A DNA stretch of 12,261 nt from Peptococcaceae bacterium UBA5356 (GCA_002407935.1 DHPU01000073.1:18445-30705); one strand, 5' to 3'; shown: positions 1-7,654, counted from the first letter of the stretch. Program-made: numbers and translations. Notes: generated by a model from the sequence alone, not told the origin.

Positions 1-145
1 GGATGTCGGCGCTAGGGCGAACTGAGCAGGGAGGCGAATTGAGCCCGGTCAGTATCACGCCGAGCCAAGTTTAGGACTGTTCTGGACAAGGATTTGGAAC
101 CCCGAGGCAGACCTTGGCTAAAACACTTAAAAGTTGCCGCATAAA
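1..145. other. GC-rich stretch with inverted repeats, unidentified
   Basis: This stretch is much richer in G+C than the AT-rich 60 bases that follow it. It holds two sets of complementary arms: TCGGCG at 6-11 with CGCCGA at 58-63, and AGCCAAG at about 64-70 with CTTGGCT at about 113-119. Together they would make two adjacent hairpin domains, which suggests the 3' part of a structured RNA or a structured 3' untranslated region. All three + frames reach a stop early, at 13-15, 23-25 and about 72-74, so a few C-terminal codons of an upstream gene could be present, but I recognise none. I compared it from memory with tmRNA, SRP RNA, RNase P RNA, 6S RNA, T-box and common riboswitch motifs and found no match. 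The strand is undetermined. Confidence 0.35.
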
Positions 146-170
146 ATTATTATGTATTATTATAATTTTG

Positions 171-179
171 TGATATAAT
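171..179 (+). promoter_or_regulatory. Extended -10 promoter of secG-hppA
   Basis: TGATATAAT is a perfect extended -10 element (TG, one base, TATAAT). The sequence at the -35 distance (about 151-156) is a poor match, which is common when the TG extension is present. It lies about 50 nt upstream of secG in an AT-rich stretch, and transcription would start near 186. A second TATAAT at 161-166 lacks the TG. The same TGATATAAT string occurs upstream of rnr. Confidence 0.6.
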
Positions 180-209
180 TTAGAAATGATGTTTTATGAT
201 ATTGATTTT

Positions 210-222
210 AAGGAGGGGGGGG
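210..222 (+). promoter_or_regulatory. Strong SD with G8 tract before secG
   Basis: AAGGAGG at 210-216 is a near-perfect Shine-Dalgarno sequence and fixes the secG start at 227. It runs directly into an uninterrupted tract of eight G (215-222), so part of the spacer to the ATG is a homopolymer. This is unusual and could be prone to slippage. Confidence 0.8.
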
Positions 223-226
223 TTTT

Positions 227-454
227 ATGAGAACTGCCATTATTGTTTTACAAGTCATCGCATCTTTAGGCCTGATTGCTACTGTTTTATTGCAGTCCGG
301 TAAAAGTGCCGGTCTTTCTGGATCTATTGCCGGAGGTGCTGAGACGATCTTTGGTGGTAAGAAAAAGGGCCTGGATGATTTTTTAGCCAAGCTTTCAACA
401 ATTATAGCCATTTCTTTCATGATTTTAACGTTATTATTATCGGTTGTGAAATAA
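227..454 (+). CDS. secG: Preprotein translocase subunit SecG
   Basis: SecG is the small auxiliary subunit of the SecYEG protein-conducting channel in the cytoplasmic membrane. It helps SecA-driven translocation. The 75-residue product has the family layout: a hydrophobic N-terminal helix (about 3-21), a Gly/Ser-rich loop beginning LLQSGKSAGLSGSIAGG and continuing to a basic KKK patch, and a second helix (about 55-73). The length is normal for Firmicutes. The start at 227 is set by the AAGGAGG ribosome site 10 nt upstream. It lies 32 nt ahead of hppA with no terminator between them, so the two are probably co-transcribed. In many Firmicutes secG is followed by rnr and smpB; here hppA, a dynamin gene and a germination operon separate secG from rnr. 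Confidence 0.95.
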   Translation: MRTAIIVLQVIASLGLIATVLLQSGKSAGLSGSIAGGAETIFGGKKKGLDDFLAKLSTIIAISFMILTLLLSVVK

Positions 455-486
455 TGTAATCTGGGTTTTAAGGGAGGAATAAGGAA

Positions 487-2505
487 ATGAGTGTCGATGC
501 TTTTGTAATTTGGGCACCTCTCGCTGGGGTGGCCGCACTTTTATTTGCTTTTTATTTGGCAAACCGTATTAATGGTGTAGACCCGGGGAATCAGACAATG
601 CAGGACATCGCTAGTGCTATTCAGGAAGGAGCGATGGCGTTTCTAAGACGACAATATAAAGCGCTGGCTATATTTGTAGTCGTGGTAGCTGCCGTAATTT
701 TTCTGGCCGGATATTTTACGGAAGGGGCGGAAAGCTTACAGCCGGAGACAGCAGTTGCCTTTATCATTGGGGCAATTTGTTCAGTGACTGCCGGTTATAT
801 CGGGATGACAGTGGCTACAAAGGCTAATGTAAGAACGGCTAATGCTGCTCAGGAAAGTGCTAACAAGGCGTTGGGAGTAGCTTTTTCCGGCGGTGCTGTT
901 ATGGGAATGTCTGTTGTTGGTTTAGGACTGTTAGGATTGGGACTGGTTACTTTCCTATTTGATAATCCTAGTACGATTAATGGTTTTGCGCTGGGGGCAA
1001 GCTCGATTGCACTGTTCGGTCGTGTAGGCGGGGGGATTTATACCAAGGCTGCCGATGTGGGAGCCGATTTAGTAGGTAAAGTCGAAGCTGGTATTCCTGA
1101 AGACGATCCTCGTAACCCTGCTGTGATTGCCGATAATGTAGGGGATAATGTGGGTGACGTAGCCGGAATGGGTGCTGATCTTTTTGAATCTTATGTAGGT
1201 TCGATCATTGCCGGGATCGCTTTGGCGGTAGCTTTAGGCTTGGGTACAAATGGGGTTCTTTTACCGATTCTGATTGCAGCAGCAGGTATTATTGCTTCGA
1301 TTATTGGAACTTTTTTTGTGAAGACCGGAGAAGAGGCTAATGCTTCTAAAGCTTTAAATATGGGTGGAACTGTAGCGATGGTGCTTTCCTTGATTGCTAC
1401 ATATTTTCTGGCAACCAGGCTTTTGCCCGAAACCGGTGATGTTACAGGCTTCAATGTTTTTATTGCCACGGTAACCGGTTTGCTGGCTGGGTTTATTATC
1501 GGGAAAATTACAGAATACTATACTTCGGGAGACTTTAATCCGGTTAAAGGGATAGCTAAAGCTTCTCAGACGGGTGCGGCTACGAATATTATTTCCGGTC
1601 TGGGGGTAGGGATGCGTAGCACAACTTTACCTGTGCTGGTTATTGTGATTGCTATTATTCTTTCCTATAAATTTGCTGGACTGTATGGTATTGCTCTAGC
1701 TGCGGTAGGAATGCTTTCTACTACCGGTATGGTAGTAGCGGTAGATGCCTATGGTCCTATTGCGGATAATGCTGGTGGAATTGCGGAAATGGCTCACCTT
1801 GATCCTAAGGTAAGAAAAATTACGGATGGCTTAGATGCTGTAGGTAATACTACTGCGGCAATTGGGAAGGGTTTTGCGATTGGTTCTGCTGCTTTAACGG
1901 CGCTAGCGTTATTTAGTGCCTATACTCAGGCGGTTGGTTTGGAAACCCTTAATGTCTTGAATCCTGCTGTGGTAGCCGGACTCTTTATTGGTGGAATGCT
2001 GCCGTTCCTTTTCTCAGCTTTAACAATGGGCGCTGTAGGAAGAGCGGCCGCAGATATGATTGAGGAAGTAAGAAGACAGTTCAGAGAAATTCCAGGGATT
2101 ATGGAAGGACAAGCGAAACCGGAATATGCTAAATGTGTTAGTATTAGTACAGCCGCTGCTATTAGGGAAATGATTATTCCTGGTCTTTTGGCGATTGTTG
2201 TACCGATTGTGGTAGGATTGATTCCCGGACTGGGCAAAGAAGCACTAGGCGGTGTTTTGGCAGGCGCATTGGTGGCAGGGTTCTTGCTGGCGATCATGAT
2301 GGCTAATGCCGGCGGTGCCTGGGATAATGCCAAGAAATATATCGAAGGTGGCGAATATGGCGGAAAAGGTTCTGAAGCCCATACTGCTGCTGTTATCGGC
2401 GATACGGTAGGGGATCCCTTCAAGGATACTTCCGGGCCTTCCATCAATATTTTAATTAAGCTAATGACGATCGTGTCTTTAGTCTTTGCACCTCTCTTTA
2501 TGTAA
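487..2505 (+). CDS. hppA: K+-dependent membrane-bound ion-pumping pyrophosphatase (probably Na+)
   Basis: This integral membrane enzyme couples hydrolysis of pyrophosphate to ion export. At 672 residues with about 16 hydrophobic segments it is full length. The Mg-PPi site is intact: [11 protein letters not shown] (190-200), the D216/D220/D224 cluster, DNAGG from D427, DNAKK from D613, and [14 protein letters not shown] with D639, D643 and D647. Subtype is readable from known correlations: [10 protein letters not shown] has Ala457 and Gly460, where K+-independent enzymes carry Lys and Thr, so it should need K+. The gate-region Glu is in GADLFESY (E234), the position seen in Na+-PPases, whereas plant H+-PPases carry it one helical turn later. 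Na+ transport is therefore likely, though some relatives also move H+. The start has AGGGAGG at 471-477. The gene ends 81 nt before a strong terminator. Confidence 0.97.
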   Translation: MSVDAFVIWAPLAGVAALLFAFYLANRINGVDPGNQTMQDIASAIQEGAMAFLRRQYKALAIFVVVVAAVIFLAGYFTEGAESLQPETAVAFIIGAICSVTAGYIGMTVATKANVRTANAAQESANKALGVAFSGGAVMGMSVVGLGLLGLGLVTFLFDNPSTINGFALGASSIALFGRVGGGIYTKAADVGADLVGKVEAGIPEDDPRNPAVIADNVGDNVGDVAGMGADLFESYVGSIIAGIALAVALGLGTNGVLLPILIAAAGIIASIIGTFFVKTGEEANASKALNMGGTVAMVLSLIATYFLATRLLPETGDVTGFNVFIATVTGLLAGFIIGKITEYYTSGDFNPVKGIAKASQTGAATNIISGLGVGMRSTTLPVLVIVIAIILSYKFAGLYGIALAAVGMLSTTGMVVAVDAYGPIADNAGGIAEMAHLDPKVRKITDGLDAVGNTTAAIGKGFAIGSAALTALALFSAYTQAVGLETLNVLNPAVVAGLFIGGMLPFLFSALTMGAVGRAAADMIEEVRRQFREIPGIMEGQAKPEYAKCVSISTAAAIREMIIPGLLAIVVPIVVGLIPGLGKEALGGVLAGALVAGFLLAIMMANAGGAWDNAKKYIEGGEYGGKGSEAHTAAVIGDTVGDPFKDTSGPSINILIKLMTIVSLVFAPLFM

Positions 2506-2514
2506 TAAAGGTAA

Positions 2515-2549
2515 TAACTTGTTTAAGATTAAGAAATGATCTTAAGTTA
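2515..2549 (+). other. Imperfect hairpin in the hppA 3' untranslated region
   Basis: TAACTT (2515-2520) and AAGAT (2525-2529) can pair with ATCTT (2539-2543) and AAGTTA (2544-2549). This gives an 11-bp stem with a 4-nt bulge and a 9-nt loop. It is AT-rich and has no U-tract, so it is not a terminator itself. It sits between the hppA stop and the terminator and could stabilise the mRNA end. It may also be chance pairing in AT-rich DNA. Confidence 0.3.
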
Positions 2550-2586
2550 CAGTAGTAAGTTACGTATGTAATAAAGGGTGTAGCCG

Positions 2587-2626
2587 GAGCTGCCTTCAAG
2601 TTAAATGTTGAAGGCAGCTCTTTTTT
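2587..2626 (+). terminator. Rho-independent terminator after hppA
   Basis: GAGCTGCCTTCAA (2587-2599) and its exact complement TTGAAGGCAGCTC (2608-2620) form a perfect 13-bp stem with an 8-nt loop, followed at once by six T. It closes the secG-hppA unit and insulates the downstream dynamin-like gene from read-through. Confidence 0.95.
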
Positions 2627-2673
2627 ATAACCCATATTTAGAATATTTGTGAAAAGATACTCAAAGAAAAATC

Positions 2674-2703
2674 TTGACAAAGTCGGATTTGCTATTTTAT
2701 TAA
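2674..2703 (+). promoter_or_regulatory. Sigma-A-type promoter of the dynamin-like gene
   Basis: A consensus -35 TTGACA (2674-2679) is followed after 18 nt by TATTAA (2698-2703), a fair -10. It lies just beyond the terminator and upstream of the GTPase gene, so that gene is probably transcribed on its own by vegetative RNA polymerase. Confidence 0.6.
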
Positions 2704-2713
2704 TAGGATGATA

Positions 2714-2722
2714 TGGTATAAT
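2714..2722 (+). promoter_or_regulatory. Second extended -10 element before the dynamin-like gene
   Basis: TGGTATAAT is a perfect extended -10 (TG, one base, TATAAT), giving a start near 2729. No good -35 is placed for it; the nearest candidate, TTGCTA at 2689-2694, is 22 nt away. A third TATAAT at 2738-2743 is too close to the ribosome site to be a likely -10. Which element is used cannot be decided by eye. Confidence 0.45.
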
Positions 2723-2760
2723 GTATTTAAAATATTCTATAATATACTGGAGGATTCTAC

Positions 2761-4740
2761 ATGGGAGTACTTGAACAATATTCAAAAAATGTCAAAACGA
2801 TTAAGCAGGCGTGTCGTGATTTATCTGGAATAGCAGATAAACTAGATAATAATTACGCCTACAAAACAGAGTTTCAGGAAAAATTTACCGAGTCCCAATT
2901 CGTAGATATTATCCGAGAATTAGAAGATAATAAATATGAAGTTTCAATCATCGGCAGTTTTAATGTAGGGAAATCGACATTTATTAATGCTATCTTGGGC
3001 AGAGAAATATTACCCTCCAGATTAAAACGTTGTACTTCGACTTCAACGTATATTGAATATGCTAAGGATGCGGAAATTATCGTCACATATAAGGATGCTC
3101 GAACCGAAACAATTAAAATTGATAATAAATATACTAGTGAAGTTTTGGCTGAATATGTTTCAGAGGATCACTTTAACCCGAATATAACGAAGGTTAATAT
3201 TAGATTTCCGTTGCAGATTTGTAAGGAAGGCTTAGTTTTAATTGATACTCCGGGCTTTTCAAGTCCCAATGAAATACATGATGACATTACTAATACAGTA
3301 TTGAAAAATAGCAAAGCAATAATTGTCTTAATGTTGGCTAAACAGGTTGGGAACAAACAAGAAATGTTTTATTTACAACATTATTTGAATGACGTGTTGA
3401 CCAGTTATAATTTATCTCATAAAGACAGCGTGAATATATTATTTATTATTAATCAGATGGATTCGATTAGAGATTGTGATATAGATGATGCTTTTGCGGG
3501 TTTAGATGATGTCTTAGAAAACATCTGTTTTTCCGACCAGGAAAGAACAAGATTATCTGAGGTTGCTTCTAAGTGTGCTGTTTCATCGGTTTACGAATTG
3601 TATTATAAAAAATATGGGAAAAAGCATCTGGCTTTTTTAGAGGCGGTCAAGAATAGAGAAACGGAAAAAATCGATTCAAACATTAAGGAAGAGATTGAAA
3701 AATGTGAGTCACTAGAGCCGCTTCATCAAATGAGTAATTTTGATACTGTTTATGAACAGTTTAACAGTGGGTTTTTTAAATTGGCCGCTTCTCAGGAAAA
3801 ATTGCTAAAAGCTAAGTTAGTGATTCGGAATGCCTGTATGGGACTGAAAAATAGTATTCATGAATTCAGGATAATTAGGGAAAACGATGTTACACTGCAA
3901 AGACTAATTGAAAAGACTGAACTTTTGGAACAAAAGTTAAAAACGCTAAAAAGTGATGCAGAACCAATAAAAGCGAAATTTAAAAAAGAAGCAGCCCAAG
4001 TCAAAGCACTGTCTCTTAATGAGAAAAAGGAATTAGTGGATCAAATTTTTGAGCAAGTGATCAAAGACCTCAATTCGCAGTATATCGATATTATCCGGGC
4101 AGACGGGGCTAAATATGTCATTGAGACCGTAAATATCAAAATTGGGCAAGAAATTAATCGGTTTATTCAAGGAAAAGAACGATTAATGCATGCTTATCGT
4201 GCCAGAGCTATAGAAGAGTTGGAGAAAATTATTGATGAACAATTTAATTTGCAATATAAAATTGAGTTTATGAACTATGAAAAATTGGAATATCGGTTTA
4301 TCTTTGACACTCAGAATATCGAGAAAAAAGGGTTAGGGGAGCTTATTGAAGATGAGCAGAACAGATACGGTAAGGTTTTTGGTTTTGTCAAAGGACTGGT
4401 TAAGAAAACTTTTACAGAGTTAGCGGATATCAATGAAGAAAAAGTAAGGCGTAGAATCATGGAGTCACTAAGCCGGGTTCTTAATTCTGAACAAATGGAC
4501 ACGCTGTATATCAGGGTGAAGAAATTGGTTGCTGACCAGATTGATTTCGCTATAAAAAATATCATTGAAGAATTTGATAAGATTATTACGGAGTGCTATA
4601 AGATTAAAAAGACGGCTCTTGATTCTACCGGTAAGATGAAAAAAATGACGGAAACCGAAATTCAAAAGTGTTTAAAGGACTTGTCGAAATATGAGAAAAA
4701 AGCTGACAATATTTTTGAAAAGATCAGTAATCGGATTTAA
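2761..4740 (+). CDS. Dynamin-like GTPase
   Basis: This is a large GTPase of the bacterial dynamin-like family, 659 residues, whose members bind and remodel membranes. The G motifs are in order: P-loop GSFNVGKST (65-73), a Thr-rich switch I region RCTSTST (90-96) after LPS, DTPG (162-165), and NQMD (231-234) in the guanine-specificity position. The remaining about 400 residues are charged and helical, with a probable coiled coil near 375-430, and form the stalk expected of dynamins. No transmembrane helix is evident. A short amphipathic patch, FGFVKGLVKKTF (about 539-550), is a candidate membrane-contact site. GGAGG at 2749-2753 fixes the start. It is clearly more AT-rich than hppA, ger or rnr, has its own promoter, and has no partner GTPase next to it, so recent acquisition is plausible. 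The cellular role (membrane repair, phage defence, division or sporulation) cannot be assigned from sequence. Confidence 0.9.
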   Translation: MGVLEQYSKNVKTIKQACRDLSGIADKLDNNYAYKTEFQEKFTESQFVDIIRELEDNKYEVSIIGSFNVGKSTFINAILGREILPSRLKRCTSTSTYIEYAKDAEIIVTYKDARTETIKIDNKYTSEVLAEYVSEDHFNPNITKVNIRFPLQICKEGLVLIDTPGFSSPNEIHDDITNTVLKNSKAIIVLMLAKQVGNKQEMFYLQHYLNDVLTSYNLSHKDSVNILFIINQMDSIRDCDIDDAFAGLDDVLENICFSDQERTRLSEVASKCAVSSVYELYYKKYGKKHLAFLEAVKNRETEKIDSNIKEEIEKCESLEPLHQMSNFDTVYEQFNSGFFKLAASQEKLLKAKLVIRNACMGLKNSIHEFRIIRENDVTLQRLIEKTELLEQKLKTLKSDAEPIKAKFKKEAAQVKALSLNEKKELVDQIFEQVIKDLNSQYIDIIRADGAKYVIETVNIKIGQEINRFIQGKERLMHAYRARAIEELEKIIDEQFNLQYKIEFMNYEKLEYRFIFDTQNIEKKGLGELIEDEQNRYGKVFGFVKGLVKKTFTELADINEEKVRRRIMESLSRVLNSEQMDTLYIRVKKLVADQIDFAIKNIIEEFDKIITECYKIKKTALDSTGKMKKMTETEIQKCLKDLSKYEKKADNIFEKISNRI

Positions 4741-4764
4741 ACTGGGATGTATATTTTTACCTAG

Positions 4765-4779
4765 TTATTGTAACAATAA
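4765..4779. repeat. Perfect 15-bp palindrome upstream of the germination operon
   Basis: TTATTGTAACAATAA is a perfect inverted repeat with 7-bp arms around one central base. It lies in the 88-nt gap between the GTPase gene and the germination A gene, 50 nt before that start codon. The size and symmetry suit a dimeric regulator site, but no regulator gene is nearby. In such AT-rich DNA it may be fortuitous. Confidence 0.3.
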
Positions 4780-4828
4780 ATGATAAGTCGGTTTAAAAGT
4801 ATAGAAAACAGGTAAAGATGGTACATTT

Positions 4829-6427
4829 ATGTTGCGAAAAATACTAAAAAAATTACGGTTAGGACAATTATTAAAGCAAAATTACGGAAAAGAAAGCCCC
4901 GGCGAGCAAAATTTAGAGAAGTCGGGGCTTTCTTTAAATTTAGCAGATAACCTTGTTTTATTAAGAAACATCTTTGGTAAGAATGCGGATTTTGTGCTGC
5001 GTGAATTTAATTTTGGTGAGGAAGAAAAGATGCAGGCCGCACTCCTTTATTTTGATGGACTGGTAGATAAGCGGATTGTTAACGAGAGTGTCATCAGACC
5101 TCTCATGTATGACAGCCGCTTTTTTGCACCGCGCGAGTTGAAGAGGGCCCAAAAGATGGAGTATTTGCAGGAAAAAATGGTGGCGGTGGGCGGCGTTAAA
5201 GTCGTTACTACAATTGATGAGCTACTGGACAATTGTTTATATGGGGATACTATTTTATTGATAGATGGTTTTGCCGAAGCATTATCTCTTAATACAAAGG
5301 GTTGGGTAAACCGCGGAGTTGAGGAGCCGAAAACAGAAGCGGTGGTAAGAGGTCCCCGGGAAGGCTTTACGGAAACATTGGGGTTGAATACTTCTTTATT
5401 ACGGCGGAAAATCTGTCATCCTGATTTAATTATTGAGGGAGTGCAGTTAGGGGAAAAGACAAAGACTAAGGTTTGTCTTGCTTATCTAAAGGGTGTAGTT
5501 AGTGCGGATTTATTAAAAGAAGTGAAAACCCGTCTGCAAAGGATTGAAACAGATGCGATTCTGGAGTCCGGTTATCTTGAGGAATTTATTGAGGATGCTC
5601 CTTATTCTCCTTTTGCTACAGTGGCGAATAGTGAAAGACCTGATAATGTGGCGGCAAAAATACTGGAAGGTCGGGTAGCGATCCTGGTTGATGGGACACC
5701 GATGGTTCTGACTGTCCCTATGCTGCTTGCAGAAAGTTTTCAATCACCGGAAGACTACTATTCACGGCCTTATTATGTTAGTTTTGTGAGAACCCTTAGG
5801 TACCTTTCCTTTTTTATCACGATTACAGCTCCGGCGATCTATGTGGCTTTAACAACCTTTCATCAGGAGCTGCTGCCCACCCCTTTATTGATGACTATGG
5901 CGGCAGCCAGAGAAGGAACACCTTTTCCGGCGTTGGTAGAAGCAATTATCATGATGATTATTTTTGAAATACTGCGTGAAGCGGGAATTCGCTTGCCCCG
6001 GCCGATTGGGTCGGCCATCAGTATTGTGGGAGCTTTGGTTATCGGTGAAGCGGCTGTTTCAGCGGGTTTAGTCGGGGCACCGATGATTATTGTCATTTCC
6101 TTGACGGCTATCGCCTCTTTTGTGGTGTCGGCACAGGCTGATGCGGCAACAATTCTCCGCCTTTTTCTGATGATAGTGACGGGTTTTATGGGGGCGTTTG
6201 GTTTTTTTGTTTTTTTATTGGCACTTTTGATTCATTTGGCGGCTTTAAGATCCTTTGGTGTACCCTATTTTGCCCCTTTTGCGCCGTTAAACCTGCAGGG
6301 ACTTAAGGATACTATAATCAGGGTGCCTATGTGGGCGATGCTGACAAGACCGCAATTAAATAATCATAACAATCGTAAACGCGTTAAATTTGGTTTAATA
6401 CCTCGTCCACCCCGCAAGGAAACATAG
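4829..6427 (+). CDS. gerAA: Spore germination receptor A subunit (GerA family)
   Basis: This is the A subunit of a nutrient germinant receptor in the inner spore membrane. It acts with the B and C subunits encoded downstream to trigger germination. At 532 residues it is a normal length. A soluble N-terminal region (about 1-320) precedes a membrane domain starting at about 327. Family hallmarks are visible: REGTPFP, EILREAGIRLPRPIG (about 380-394), VGALVIGEAAVSAGLVGAP (about 400-418) and SFGVPYFAPFAPL (475-487). The gerAA name is by family; which paralogue this is (gerA, gerB or gerK type) and its germinant cannot be told. The ribosome site is weak: AGG at 4810-4812 is 16 nt from the ATG, and an in-frame TAG at 4802 rules out any more upstream start. 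Codons 21-36 contain a perfect 13-bp inverted repeat resembling a terminator. Confidence 0.95.
   Translation: MLRKILKKLRLGQLLKQNYGKESPGEQNLEKSGLSLNLADNLVLLRNIFGKNADFVLREFNFGEEEKMQAALLYFDGLVDKRIVNESVIRPLMYDSRFFAPRELKRAQKMEYLQEKMVAVGGVKVVTTIDELLDNCLYGDTILLIDGFAEALSLNTKGWVNRGVEEPKTEAVVRGPREGFTETLGLNTSLLRRKICHPDLIIEGVQLGEKTKTKVCLAYLKGVVSADLLKEVKTRLQRIETDAILESGYLEEFIEDAPYSPFATVANSERPDNVAAKILEGRVAILVDGTPMVLTVPMLLAESFQSPEDYYSRPYYVSFVRTLRYLSFFITITAPAIYVALTTFHQELLPTPLLMTMAAAREGTPFPALVEAIIMMIIFEILREAGIRLPRPIGSAISIVGALVIGEAAVSAGLVGAPMIIVISLTAIASFVVSAQADAATILRLFLMIVTGFMGAFGFFVFLLALLIHLAALRSFGVPYFAPFAPLNLQGLKDTIIRVPMWAMLTRPQLNNHNNRKRVKFGLIPRPPRKET
4889..4935 (+). repeat. Terminator-like inverted repeat inside the germination A gene
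   Basis: AAAGAAAGCCCCG (4889-4901) and its exact complement CGGGGCTTTCTTT (4923-4935) form a perfect 13-bp stem. In RNA it could be extended by a G-U and a C-G pair. It has a GC core, and the right arm ends in a T-rich run followed by AAATTT. The loop is long (21 nt, or 17 after extension). It lies in codons 21-36 of the receptor gene. It could attenuate transcription, occlude early translation, or be fortuitous; termination would be leaky because the T-run is interrupted. Confidence 0.6.
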
Positions 6428-6465
6428 TTCTGTTCCGAAAATAGTTATTTTTTTGAGGTGTAGGC

Positions 6466-7653
6466 ATGAAGAACGGGAAGGAAAAGATGATGCGCAAGAT
6501 CGTGGTATGTTTAATTATTATATGTGGCACGATTAGTAGTACAGCTTGCTGGGATCGTCGCGAGCTTGATTCGTTAGCTGTGGTGATGGGCGTAGGAATT
6601 GATCAGGCACAAGAGAAGGATAAGGTTCTGGTTACGGCTCAAGTCATTAAACCGGCAGAGATAAGTTCCCCTGGAAAAGGCGGGGGCAGTGGAGAGAAGC
6701 CCTATTTAAATGTAACGAATACAGGAAACACGGTTCTTGAGACTCTTAGGCGGTTTACGCATGTGATTAACCGGAGGATGTATTTAGCGCATAATGAAGT
6801 AATCATTTTAGGTAATGAGGTTGCTCGGGAAGGGGTGCGCGCTTATCTTGATTTATTTTTTCGTGACCCGGAACCTCGCCTGACTGCTTGGATTTTAGTA
6901 GCGAAAGAGAAAGCGGGTGCAGTGCTGGAAACGGGAGCCGAACTAGAAAAAATTCCGGCTTTGAATTTAGCACAACTATTGGAAGCTCGTGTTGCTACTT
7001 CTGAGGTTCCGGCTGTCAATTTAAATGATTTCTGTCAACGTCTAATGAGTAAGACGGCTGCCCCTGTAGCTCCTCTGGTAGAGGTTTCAGATGAAGGAAA
7101 GAAAAAAATAGCCCGATTGGCAGGGACGGCTGTTTTTAAAAAGGATAAACTGGCCGGTTATTTAACTTTAACGGAAAGTAGGGGACTGCTCTGGGTGCTT
7201 AATGAAATTAAAGGCGGGATTATCGTGGTAAAAAGTCCCGATGGTGAAGGAGAGGTCAGTTTAGAAATATTGCGGGCCAGCAGTAAAATAACGCCGGAGA
7301 TAAAGGACGGGAAGCCTTTTTTTACGGTAAAAATTAAGGAGGAAGGGAATCTGGATGAGCAAAAGTGTGCGGAAAATCTTACAACCTTGACGGCTTGGGC
7401 AGCTTTAGAACAAAATCAGGTCGGGGTAATCCGTCAAGAAGTAAAAGCGGCCTTGCAAAAAGCTCAGGAATTAAATGCCGATATTTTTGGCTTGGGGGAA
7501 GTGGTGCAAAGAAAATATCCGGCTTTGTGGAAGGAACTGGAGCTACATTGGGATGAGGTTTTTCCCCAGCTAGAAGTAAAAATTGTGGTAGAGACTAAAT
7601 TACGCCGTTCGAGTATGATTACTCGACCGGTTACCCCAGCGGCGGCAGATTAA
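6466..7653 (+). CDS. gerAC: Spore germination receptor C subunit, lipoprotein (GerC family)
   Basis: This is the C subunit of the germinant receptor, a lipoprotein attached to the outer face of the inner spore membrane. Of 395 residues, the first 28 form a lipoprotein signal: a basic start, a hydrophobic core (VVCLIIICGTI) and Cys28 followed by WDRRELD, the family's near-invariant sequence after the lipidated Cys. The residue at -3 is Ser rather than the usual Leu/Val/Ile. The middle and C-terminal parts are soluble and mixed alpha/beta, as expected for Ger(x)C proteins. The start at 6466 has GAGGTG at 6455-6460; an ATG at 6487 with GGGAAGGA ahead of it would remove a short charged lead-in and is a real alternative. 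It follows the A gene by 38 nt and precedes the B gene by 1 nt, giving the order A-C-B. Confidence 0.94.
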   Translation: MKNGKEKMMRKIVVCLIIICGTISSTACWDRRELDSLAVVMGVGIDQAQEKDKVLVTAQVIKPAEISSPGKGGGSGEKPYLNVTNTGNTVLETLRRFTHVINRRMYLAHNEVIILGNEVAREGVRAYLDLFFRDPEPRLTAWILVAKEKAGAVLETGAELEKIPALNLAQLLEARVATSEVPAVNLNDFCQRLMSKTAAPVAPLVEVSDEGKKKIARLAGTAVFKKDKLAGYLTLTESRGLLWVLNEIKGGIIVVKSPDGEGEVSLEILRASSKITPEIKDGKPFFTVKIKEEGNLDEQKCAENLTTLTAWAALEQNQVGVIRQEVKAALQKAQELNADIFGLGEVVQRKYPALWKELELHWDEVFPQLEVKIVVETKLRRSSMITRPVTPAAAD

Positions 7654-7654
7654 A

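Noticed and set aside
85..105. Possible tRNA on the minus strand (GGTTCCAAATCC resembles a T-arm)
   Set aside because: No acceptor stem, anticodon arm or CCA end can be drawn around it, and the T-loop consensus is imperfect.
1926..2447. Minus-strand open frame of 173 codons inside hppA
   Set aside because: It is fully covered by the conserved C-terminal half of the pyrophosphatase. The product is a low-complexity Ala/Pro/Ser/Ile translation and has no ribosome site. It is a shadow of the biased codon use.
4749..4830. Forespore sigma-G promoter for the germination operon
   Set aside because: GTATAT/CAATAAA and GTATAG/CATTTAT can be picked out, but the -10 boxes miss the CATNNTA consensus, the spacers are 19 nt, and the second overlaps the start codon.
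7365..7556. Plus-strand 63-codon frame inside the germination C gene
   Set aside because: It lies entirely in another frame of a well-recognised gene, and the product is unlike any family.
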